Shown in pieces: positions 52,171 to 61,994 of a stretch of DNA of 64,000 nt. Numbering within the stretch: the stretch's first letter is position 1; each line of letters opens with the position of its first letter. Below the pieces are notes generated by a model. That model was not told where the DNA came from, did no database searches, and was given only the letters and a program-made list of their open reading frames with translations. The position numbers were made by a program, and so were the translations under genes. Source of the stretch: Chaenocephalus aceratus. Its lineage: Eukaryota; Chordata; Actinopteri; Perciformes; Channichthyidae. The stretch is taken from assembly GCA_023974075.1 (NCBI GenBank), contig CM043800.1:33602952-33666951 (forward strand), given 5' to 3'.

Positions 52171-54954
52171 AGAAAAGACAGAATCAGAGGAGTTGGCATG
52201 GTCGATTAGAAGTGAGGAGGCCGGGGTCACGGCTTGAGAAAACCAGGGGAGGAGAAAAGGAGAACGGGAATGAGTGAGTTTACACATAAACACACTTATT
52301 CACAAAACGCACATTTAAAGCATAAATACGTAAAGACAAAAAGATTTATTAAATTAATTGGTAAATTAAAAATAGCAGTCAAGAGGAAACTATTAAAGTA
52401 AAATGAGAATCATCCTAAAACACACTGAGGGTTAAAGGGGGAGACATGACAGAGTAGAACCATATTCTTCAATCTTTTCATCATGTTAACAAAATATTCT
52501 TTAAGAGATTTTTATTCACGTGTGAATAAAGTAGTGATCTCATTTGTAACTTACAATATTGATCACCATTAAAGGGATAGTTTTAGGAACCACTCTATAA
52601 GACAAATCTTTATCTGTATGGATAATGTTAAAGGGAGAGCTAGTGCCAAGCCAGATATAGTATTCCAATCTAAAGAATTGATTTCACCATTGTAGCATAG
52701 TTATTACCATATGAAATGACTTCCTTGATAAAGGAGGGAGTAATTGTTGCACGTTTGGACACCCAAGGTTCCACACACTGCTAAAGAGTTTAACATTGAT
52801 TTTTAGGTTGACCAGAATTGAAGATGAGCTATGAAATGCATAGCAGAGCTACACAGATCCTAGTAATGTTTTGACACAAGATAATAGTGATCTACACACG
52901 TTTCTGAATCTATCTATTAGACATTTTAATACTAATTAGGTGTAAATGAATTGCAGTAGTAGTACTCTAAGGAAGTGAGTTTTGTACCAAGTTTCAGGAA
53001 AGGTGGGAGGCAGAAGTCCCAATGAAAAGTTAGAAACATCTTGAAAGTCATAGTTGAAATCGTGAATGAATAAGGAATGGCGCTCCGCATATGATATCTT
53101 TTTGTAGATAAAGGGTACCCGCCTATGCTGAATTACCTCTGAAAAGACTCTGCAGAGCACGACATGGCCAAAAGACCCAGACCAAATGACCTTTGACCCT
53201 GACTGACAGTGTGACAAAAGCACTGTCCATGACTGACTCTGGGGTGTACCTGACCAAACCTGACTTGACAACCAGACGGTGTGAGTGTGAATGAATGCCG
53301 GCATGTGATCAGTGTAACTGCATGATTCTAAAACAATAACTAACCAAGCATGTTTTTGGACTAACATATTATTTTGGAGCTCCAAGGGAAACGAGAGGTT
53401 TCCTAAAAATTCCACAAAAGGGGAAACCGTACATGTGACCCGTTTCTAATCTACTTGATATTTTACTTCCACAGGAGTTGGCGGTTTGCAAATGTCAAAC
53501 TAAAATCTGAAGGACGGAGAGAAACACTTCTTTTCACTGAAGTGTTTAATGTGGAAATAATGATAATGGATGTAAAATTGTAAATAATGTTTGTTATGTC
53601 CCTAACCAATATTTACCTGACAGTTTTTTCCCCCTCCCCATTACAGGGTTTTGTTACACATGAGTTCATGTGTAAAAAGGGGGGAGTGTGTATAATGTAT
53701 AATGTCAACATGGCTGTAAAATTCACAATTTAAATTTTTCTTTTAAGGATTGACAGAAACCTACCGCCCCAACCCAGATGTTCAAACTGAGCATTGAATG
53801 ATAGTTTTATAATACTGTTTGATGGATGTTGACATGTTTCTAATATTGATTGAGTTATAACAGGTAACACAGATGCAGAATCAGTGGCCAAGGGGCTACC
53901 AGAGAGATGTAATTCCAGAATGGAATACCGAAGAAGTTGACCTGTGATAATTAAACAATTTTGTAATATTTTAACAGGTATTAGAGTAACTGAGGTTTGA
54001 AATGTAGAAAGAACATATTACAGTTAAGCTAAAACATAGTAATGTAATGAGACCGAATTTAATTTAGACAACATCTTGTAACTAGCCTGTTAAAGAATTA
54101 GAAGTAAAAGCCATAGACTTTATTGTTTAGTTCATTATGGGGATATACATTTAATTTAAATTCATAATAGAAAGACATTTGATGAAAGTATGTTGGAATT
54201 CTGTATTCATTTTTCAGCTTGATAATAGACAGGTGGAAGCCGTATTGCCAGGTGCAATCGATGGGATTTCTGCAGAGAATGACGTACCTTACAGGACAGA
54301 TACACTCAGGAAATCATTCACTCTGACAGCATCATGACTTTAGTTGTTTTTGAATCCATAATGAAATTGTATTACATAACGTTAGTGTGTGTCTTTACCA
54401 CAAACAGGAATTCATTGTTATATTTAGATTTGAGAAAGATTACAAGGATTTTATTTAGTTCACCATGAAGATGTTTTTTGTTTGTAACATATGCCCAGCA
54501 GTAAGATTCAAATATCAGCAGGTTCTGAATTATTATTTCTCTGTCCCACAACCAACACGAATGTGGATGGGGAGAACTATATCTACTAGAACCAGCAGAG
54601 ATTCATAAATTACACCAGAGACACAGTAGAAGTAAATAAAGAGTAATATTTAGCTATTTTCAGATAGTTTAATCCTTCTTATACTTTGTAAAAGAACAAG
54701 TGCCTTTACACCAGATACAGTAAGAAGATGATTTATGATGTGAAAGGAGGGAGTTAGACGTTTTCCATACCAAGCTAATTGCTGCTATTTTACGAAGTGA
54801 CATTAAAGGTTTAAGCTAGAAGTTATGCACAAATGAAAAACTTCATAATTATCATGAATATGTATTCTTATTTGTTTTTTACTTTTATGAGTTATGTACC
54901 ATGCAATGTTCGGATGAAGAACTCATTGATTTCAATATTATTTACATACCTTAA
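52171..54954 (+). other. 2.8-kb retroviral 3' region without coding frames
   Basis: Where env is expected there is no plus-strand frame of 60 codons or more. The 159-codon frame at 52936-53415 is on the minus strand and unrecognised. A strong acceptor-like TTTTTTCCCCCTCCCC-ATTACAG ends at 53646 with a CTAAC branch-like motif about 40 bases upstream. A hairpin (53656-53673) and a polypurine run AAAAAGGGGGGAG (53674-53686) follow at once. Confidence 0.6.
53656..53686 (+). promoter_or_regulatory. Hairpin plus internal polypurine tract
   Basis: ACACATGA and TCATGTGT pair perfectly around a two-base turn. The purine run AAAAAGGGGGGAG follows directly, then GTGTGTATAATG. It resembles a plus-strand primer site but lies 1.3 kb before the 3' LTR. 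Confidence 0.5.
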
Positions 54955-54973
54955 AAGGTATGTAAGGAGGGAT
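54955..54973 (+). promoter_or_regulatory. Polypurine tract before the 3' LTR
   Basis: AAGGTATGTAAGGAGGGAT runs up to the LTR TG. The purine run AAGGAGGGA is short and broken by pyrimidines, weaker than the internal tract at 53674. Confidence 0.6.
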
Positions 54974-55566
54974 TGTTAGAAATTAAAATCAATGTTGATA
55001 TGGCGTAATTTGAATTAAATACACTATTTAATTTAAATCAGTTTTATTCTGAAAAACCTGAAGTTCACTAACTATTAACTTAATACTTTTATTCTGAAAA
55101 TGCTTCACTTCCGGTTAGCATTAGCATGTGGCGAAATGCTGCATTTTGAAACCATGAATCAACGGTGAAATGACATGTGGTGTTGTACACAGAGCACACT
55201 GGGGTTAGCACTCATCTATTGCCGCTGAATAACGTTTATTAGGGAATGTTTAAATAACCACAGACATCAGAATGATGTAATTTAACGACAGAACAAGGCA
55301 GGAATTGCATTGGACCCGCCCCCCGACGACGTCGGCCAATAGGAGAAGACCTCAGATGACAACAGGAAGAGCAAGCCAAAGATTGACCTCTTCCTCCGGC
55401 TGACCCGGACTGACCGGACGCATGGGGAGAGCCGCCTCCACTCCACATTTCATGTTGTAATGTGCACCACCGCATCTTTTGTGTAATTAAATGCTGTTAA
55501 CTTTTATAAGCTTCCCTTGACTCTTTTCAGTCTCTCCTGCCTTCAGGGCTCTAGAATTTACTAACA
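54974..55566 (+). repeat. 3' LTR, 593 bp
   Basis: Same length as the 5' LTR, and no difference found when read side by side. Confidence 0.93.
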
Positions 55567-56350
55567 ATATTCGCTTCGCTCTAAGCGCTCGAGTTTCACC
55601 GCGGCTGTCAGCTGTGTTTACTCGCATCATTCAAACAAGACGCGCTGGCTCGGGAGCTACTACAACAAAATGAACATATTTTACCGTGATTAAATTGTAA
55701 TACACGTTCCTAAATGATGCCGACGTAACAACATACTGATACCGGTTAGTAAAAACCATGAATTAATGCTTGACAAGTCTGCAGAAAAGACGGCAGGCGA
55801 AAAACCTTTTAAAATGCTTGTTTACTGAATGAAGATCGGGTCGGCCAGGCTAAGCTAACGTTGTATATGCTCACTCCACACTCATAACAACGGCTTACAG
55901 ACATAAATAAACCAGCGACTGTATTCACCATGACACAGGCAGTCTATGGTTTGTACTTGTTTCACTTTTGTCCAGTTTCTGAACAGATATGAGGAGCTGT
56001 GATCTCTGTGTGCTAACTGCCGTTTTCTGGTTGAACGTCAGGCTGAGATCCTCACCGCTGATTGGCTTCGGCGAGAACGCGTCACATGAATTTGACACTC
56101 GAACGCGGCACCGTTCAATCGCCTCAATCGCGCCGCGGATTTCGTGTCCACCGCTTCATGCTTGCCGTCGGAGCGAATTTGCGTCTGTCCGCGTCTCTGC
56201 ATTGACTTTACATGTAATCGAACCGCCCCCAAACATCGCATCGCGTCCGGTGTGAACGCAGCATAAGGAAGTGGCAGATTTTTTACGGCTGTGTATTTAA
56301 TTCTAGCGCACTCGAGCTGGTTTCTCCAAAATTACCTACCCCACCTTTAA

Positions 56351-58509
56351 GTTTAACTTTTTCATTCTTGTTTTTTTATTTATTTCAAATCCTTAACAAA
56401 GGCAGTTTGGCTGTTTATCAGTCAAACACAGATGTTAAACCTCTAACTTTTTTGAGTTTGTGATCCTACTGTTTTACAATCACAGAACACAAGGGTTCCT
56501 ACGTGAAAACGTTGGGTCCCCTGAAGGTGACATTGTACTCCTTTCTGACTGGGCTGTTGATATAAATTACCGCAGCAAATGCTCATTAACACCATTGATG
56601 GGCTGATTCGCTGGTCATGAAGTCACAGGGCACATTGTGTGCATAGCAATATATTTTTATCTGCAGCCATCCTCGTCCCGAACGGATGGCAGGAGAGGGG
56701 AGAGGGAGGTTTGATGAACTTAATTAAAGCCCATTCTGTGAGGTGGATTGGATCAGCACTGCGTAGAATAGAAATGAATGGAGCAGACACTGACAAAAGA
56801 AAAGTGTTCTGTGAGCGGGATAACCATCAAATAGAGTAACCATCATGTTGTCTCAGCCCCAAATTATAAAATGGAGACATTACTTAGGGGAGGATTGCCT
56901 TTTGTATGCATACCATACCGACCCTGTTGGGTCAATGCAGCCATTAAGTGGAGCTACATAAACGCTCGCTGCTCAGCCCATCAGCTTGCATATCTATCAT
57001 TAGTCAGTCAATATCAGCCTTGGGGCATGCAGCAATACTCGTAGCAATAAAGAGATTCCTCATTTACTCTTTTTATATTCAAATCTACCTAATAAATTAT
57101 ATTAGACTGCAGTATGTCCTTTAGGTGTGGATTAAATCCTCCTGCTTTATATGCATAATGCCTTTAGACTGTAATAGACACCTCTGATAGGGGCATTGGA
57201 AATCCAGGAAAGTGACAAAGCCATTACCCTGTAAGTCATGAATTTACATCATTCAAAAGATGAAAAATGTGCAGGTTTAGGGAATGAAATAACAATTCAT
57301 GATCATGTCCTCAAAGTGAGTATTCAAACATGAGTGACATAAGAGTAGAGCCTCTGCATTGATAGGGTTGCTGAAACACCTTCAGACCTGTCATTACTGC
57401 TCCTCGTGAAATGAGCATCAAACGAGAGGAAGATCCCCCACGGTGACATTTCGAAAGTTGCCATACCAGCGCTTTGATATTTCAAACACTTCTAGGTTTA
57501 AACACACCGTCTTTGAAGACACCCAGTTCCTAGAGAATGTCAAAAAGAATACTGGCACTTTGCAGAGAGAAGGATTTGCATAGGTTTAATCAAACAGGGT
57601 TTTTTAGATGATATCTGATGCCGCCTATCACAAAGTACAAGCATCCACGAGCTCTTTTCTTCTTGTAATCTGTTTACGAGTCTGTCAAACTGTCTCTGAA
57701 ATACCAGGCGGAGATTATAGCAAGGAAGGGGTTGAGTTTTTAAATGGAAGTAAAATGCCAAAACAGGATTTGAAAAGCTATGTATCGGTAAGCGAGGTAA
57801 AAAATTAGACCTAAAAAGGAATGAGGGGTAATCAAAATCACAATTATTCAGCTAGATATCATGCAATATGTTTTATTTCTTTTACCATGACAAAAACTAA
57901 TTTTTTACAATGGCAAAAACATTTTTTCTGAGGTAAAAGCATTACATAGATTGCCAGGTAATTAACTGTAACCCTTATTTTTAACATGCTTCGTGTCTCT
58001 CGCAATTCATACCAGGTGGACTTTGAAATGTTAGTTTTGAAAAATGTCCCTTTACTATTATTAAGTTACATTGAAGAAAGTTAATGGAGGGTTACCAACG
58101 TCTTTGTCCATAGTACAGGAGGGGTGCTGGGAGTGTGGGGCGAGTCAGAAAGAGAAAGAAAGAGAGGCAAATGCACATAAAAAAGTGAATATTATATTAT
58201 ATATTGGGGGTGTATTCGTATGCCTAGGATTAGCGACAGCAACCTCAAGCCCAGCCCTTTTGACCCTTGCCCTCTGCAGATTCTGACCCCTAACTACATC
58301 ACATGCTTTTTTGCCCATAAAATTCTGCACTAAACTTGCATTAGTTGAGCAAAATCTAGTTCCCGTTATTTGATAAAAGTTGGATAAATAATCGTACTAG
58401 TACCTGCACTTACCATCTATCCAAGTGACTTACTATAACTCTATGGGTATATAACTAACCTAACCTTTTTTTCCTTTTTCACATTTGAATCCTTAAGGAA
58501 GTTAGCCAT
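56351..58509. other. Unannotated DNA
   Basis: No genes recognised. 56620-56800 could be conserved regulatory sequence (see findings). Confidence 0.4.
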
Positions 58510-59210
58510 CCCTGCTCTCCATGACAAGCGTTACAGCCCGTCCACTCAGCAGCTTTGAAATAATCTTGAAAATGTTGGAGCTGGGCGTGTCTGAAAGCTT
58601 GGGGATTTTTTGCGACCAACAACCAATCACATGAATCTCCCGCCCCCGACATACAAAGCAAAACACCCCGGGGATTTAATGCGAGCAATATATATATATA
58701 TATAAAAACTCCCCAAACTGGCGAAAACCTACCAGTTTCACCCACTGTCTCTGCCACCTGTCCATGCCTGGTTCCTCCGGTTTGTATCCCGTTAATAGTT
58801 CTGGTCGTAAAGAACCGGGTGATTTGCTACCGTAATTTCTCGTTTGGAATATGAGGAAATGAACTGCGGTATGTCTCTCCCAGCATACACGTGGTTTGAT
58901 TGGCTAGCGCTTGTACTGTCAGATTTGCATAAACGGGATTTGATTGGCTGACGCTTCCACCTCAGCTTCAAAAGTTGAACATTGCTCAACTTTTGAATCC
59001 TGGAAATCCTGGAAATCTTCACTTTGCTTCCCCACGATGCAGTTCGGCGAAAAGCGAGGCAAAGTGACGTCGCCCCATTCGAAGTGAATGGGCAGAGAAG
59101 CGTTGAAAGATTTTTGTAACACTGCTGTGGAGACCGGCCGTTACTGTTAAGAATGGTTTCCCCTCCTCACCACCCCCAGCAGCCCAATAATGGTTTGTTA
59201 TAGCCATGCC
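58510..59210. mobile_element. Probable MITE-type repeat
   Basis: Contains ACCAATCACATGAATCTCCC, a (TA)n run (58688-58704), GATTGGCTGACGCTTCCACC, a hairpin in which CAAAAGTTGA pairs with TCAACTTTTG (about 58968-58996), and CCATTCGAAGTGAATGGGCA. I recall these blocks from a widespread fish repeat. Ends and target duplication are not resolved. Confidence 0.5.
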
Positions 59211-60059
59211 ATGAAAAGTGATGATACCCCGCTATGGCCAGCCATGCTTACTCACCGTTAAATAGGGATATCTCTTTTTATTCCTGAACACCTTGCTCCA
59301 CTGCTCTGTCCATCATAATAAGAGCTCTTGTATCCAAGCCCTGCCTGTGAGAGAGTAATAGGTGTGAAGCAGGGAATAACACATCACTCTGTATGTCTGG
59401 AAGCCCCTGCAAAGCCACAGTCCTAATGAAATATTAATCTGCGGCTCCATGCTAATGATAATGCACTATCAAGCATGAGTTGGCCCAACTGAGGCAGGCA
59501 GCTCCATGTCGCACGTGTGTTATGACAGGATATCCCCGCTATTACGGCCCACAAATGAGATTTGAATCTGTGAATTACAAAAATGGTTAAAGGGGTGGAG
59601 AGTAGCCTTTATTAATTCTTTACAGCCCCTGATTTCCTCAGACAGTTGTACTAGACCTTTAACCCAGTATCTTGTTACACAGAAGATGGGCCCATTTAAC
59701 AGAGAGGTTCAGGTTCTCACTTTTTAATCTATTTCAAGCCATATTCTACTGCATGACATTCACATCAACCATATACTCCTACAAAGTAAGAAATGTTTTC
59801 AGTTGCCTAAATTTAAAGATGGAAACTATAGAGCCCCCAAGGCAATATGAGCATGTTTAGTGTACACACGTTTCCTGTACGCATCATGTAGTTTCCCACT
59901 TACAACTTGGGGAAAACAAAGTTATTTTACACATGTCCCGTCAGGGGCAATTCTCTTATGTTGTAACTGAGAGTTAATTAAGATGATTTTAAACAACAGT
60001 TGCTGAGCATCCACAGTTGTCTTACTGTATCTCAATAATCTTGTCTGACAGCCAAGTAC
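59211..60059. other. Unannotated DNA
   Basis: No gene recognised. 59400-59590 is a candidate conserved stretch (see findings). Confidence 0.4.
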
Positions 60060-60260
60060 TTTGTCATTATAAAGGGCCCCGTCCTACTATGATCCAGTTT
60101 AGGTTTTATATTTTAATTTTCCTCTACTTTGACATGTTTGAAACCAGGGCAGTGTCTCTTCTGATTGGTTAGCTGTCCGGCTCTGTTGTTATTGGTTAAC
60201 CACTTAGACATGTCCTGCCCCTTAGCCACAACGTACAATGTGTTGGCCAGGGCCTCTTTA
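60060..60260 (-). mobile_element. Second copy of the MITE-like family at 26985
   Basis: 60133-60255 reversed matches 27225-27350, including the GAGCCGG-CAGCTAACCAATC block. Confidence 0.65.
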
Positions 60261-60934
60261 AAGTATCAAAAATAGAAAAAAAATATTGTTACCCAACAGT
60301 CTTAGCATATAGCAGGACTCTGCCATGCTAATAATGTTTCATTATGTATGGGGTATTTTTAGACCTACAGCAATATCTTCCCTTATCAAATCATGTGCTA
60401 ATTATTTTCTTCGATAACAAATGTATTGCCTGGCCTTTAAAATGTCGGAAAAATGTCCATCTATAGCCCCAAGTGGTGCCATCCGATGTCCTCTGTCCAA
60501 AACTGAACTATTTGTCAGAAGAAAAGCAGCACATCTTTACAATTAAACACATGGAGAAATGTTTTACAAAATAACCTAAACAGTTGGAAGATGTTTTTCT
60601 TAGTCAATAGAGCATCAACTGAAATATTGCGTCAGTTCTAGATTGTAAAACCTAATTTGTATGACTTGATGTGCTGTACACACATGCAGTACAGCAACAA
60701 TGTCTCTTTAAAAGTAGAATTAGAAAAGACACAGTAATGCATGCCACCAGCATTGTCAGATTTTCTCTACAAACAACAAACTTTTGCAAATGTTCTGAAA
60801 ATGTATACTATCACATACAAATATATCCACACTCTGGTAGGCTTTCCACTCGGCTACATTCACACACTGTCCTCATACTGTAGCTCTAAAACTAATTGTA
60901 CCAAGCAGTCAACACCCCGCTTGTATCTCTGTAT
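60261..60934. other. Unannotated DNA
   Basis: No recognised feature. Confidence 0.4.
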
Positions 60935-61002
60935 GTCACACATAGTGCTGCGTACCTGGACTCACATTCAGGTTCAGGTCCGGACTCAAGTCCAGAGGTT
61001 CA

Positions 61003-61038
61003 GGTTCAAGTCCGGACTTATAAGTCCGGACCTGAACC
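61003..61038. repeat. 36-bp near-perfect palindrome in the hAT subterminal region
   Basis: The 22-bp core at 61010-61031 (GTCCGGACTT followed by its reverse complement, with one shared central axis) is perfect. It extends to 36 bp with one mismatched pair. Confidence 0.88.
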
Positions 61039-61522
61039 CATGGCTTGTGTCAAGTTGTGTGAGTAACTAAAGTGAACTTATTGTGAGCTAATTATCAATT
61101 GAAAATTAACTCAAATTCAAACTCGTCAGGTTTATTGTGCTCCCTTCCAACTTGTGTCTACATTTCTCTACAAAGTACAAATGTAAAAAAAACACTTGTT
61201 GCCACTTAGTCTACAAATGACTTATGACAGCAACTACAGTGAACTACTACAAAGTTCAAACATTTATTTCATTTACCAAACTAAAGTAACCAAACAGTCC
61301 CTGAGCTGACTGAGCCTAAATCCCTAAAACGTTGCTGAAAGGTAGAGTGTAGAGTAGACTATACACATTACACTGTTACACACCTACTATACAGTATAGG
61401 CTACACTGTAGTGACTGTACAGTCAGAGTGTACTGTACTGTCTGTACACCATGTATGTTCTACAACTCTACATGTGTACATTATACAGTACATACTACAT
61501 ACATAGTGATGTACATACATAC

Positions 61523-61834
61523 TGTTAGAAATTAAAATCAATGTTGATATGGCGTAATTTTGAATTAAATACACTATTTAATTTAAATCAGTTTTATTCT
61601 GAAAAAACCGGAAGTTCACACTATTAACTTAATACTTTTATTCTGAAAATTATTCACTTCCGGTTAGCATTAGCATGTGGCGAAATGCTACGTTTTCAAA
61701 CCGTGAATCGAAGGTGAAATGACATGTGATGTTGTACACTGAGCACACTGGGATTAGCACTCGTTTATTGACGCTGAATAACGTTTATTTAAACTAGTAC
61801 GCAGCACTAGTTTAAATAACCACAGACACCAGAA
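61523..61834 (+). repeat. Truncated solo LTR fragment of the retrovirus family, inside the hAT
   Basis: Starts TGTTAGAAATTAAAATC and follows the LTR at 47902 with scattered changes up to about position 305 of the LTR, then stops. The right half is missing. An eight-base LTR segment is replaced by a palindromic insert at 61788-61816. It is visibly older than the pair at 47902/54974. Confidence 0.88.
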
Positions 61835-61994
61835 GTGCTATTTTTTTTGCGAGTCCAAGTACCGGTTCCCGACGTTCCGGTTTTAACCGGACTTGAACCG
61901 AAACTTTTTACAAGTCCAGTACCGGTTCGGCGTACCGGTACGCAGCACTAGTCACACATGCAGCTCTGAACACAATGGTGTCCACCCACACAGC

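Larger units (their letters stand above)
47902..55566 (+). mobile_element. Endogenous retrovirus, full-length LTR to LTR but internally deleted
   Basis: A 7,665-bp element with 593-bp LTRs (TG...CA) flanked by ATAT on both sides (47898-47901, 55567-55570). Order: LTR, leader with splice-donor-like site, gag, NC joined to an integrase C-terminal-like segment, small basic/Cys frame, about 2.8 kb without coding frames, polypurine tract, LTR. Protease, RT, RNase H, most of integrase and env are not found. The capsid-like and integrase tail-like regions resemble gamma/epsilon-type retroviruses (family knowledge); the double zinc knuckle is less usual for the gamma group. It cannot move without proteins from another copy. 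Confidence 0.88.
47870..56263. mobile_element. Middle TIR element, interrupted by the retrovirus
   Basis: TGCTGCGTTCACACCGGACG at 47870-47889 is mirrored at 56244-56263. TA flanks both ends (47868-47869, 56264-56265). The element's own sequence is 47870-47901 and 55567-56263, about 725 bp. The 88-codon frame at 55989-56255 is not recognised. It is a non-autonomous DNA transposon. Confidence 0.82.
47651..56346 (+). mobile_element. Outer TTAA MITE, interrupted by two nested insertions
   Basis: The left end AGGTGGGGTA (47651-47660) and right end TTACCTACCCCACCT (56332-56346) are inverted, with TTAA on both sides (47647-47650, 56347-56350). Only about 300 bp belongs to this element (47651-47869 and 56264-56346). 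Both parts match the intact relative at 9908-10291 read in reverse complement. Confidence 0.88.
60943..61950. mobile_element. Non-autonomous hAT element, 1,008 bp, perfect 8-bp target duplication
   Basis: The ends TAGTGCTGCGTACC (60943-60956) and GGTACGCAGCACTA (61937-61950) are perfect inverted repeats. GTCACACA flanks both sides (60935-60942, 61951-61958). Subterminal GGTTC/GTCCGGAC motifs, likely transposase-binding repeats, fill 60970-61040 and reappear at 61850-61935. The interior carries an LTR fragment. No transposase frame. Confidence 0.92.

Noticed and set aside
52936..53415. 159-codon minus-strand frame in the retrovirus
   Set aside because: Antisense to the element, no recognisable domain, no promoter or codon signal; probably chance.
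53656..53700. Rho-independent terminator
   Set aside because: Hairpin followed by purines, not a T-run, and the DNA is eukaryotic; better seen as a polypurine-tract region.
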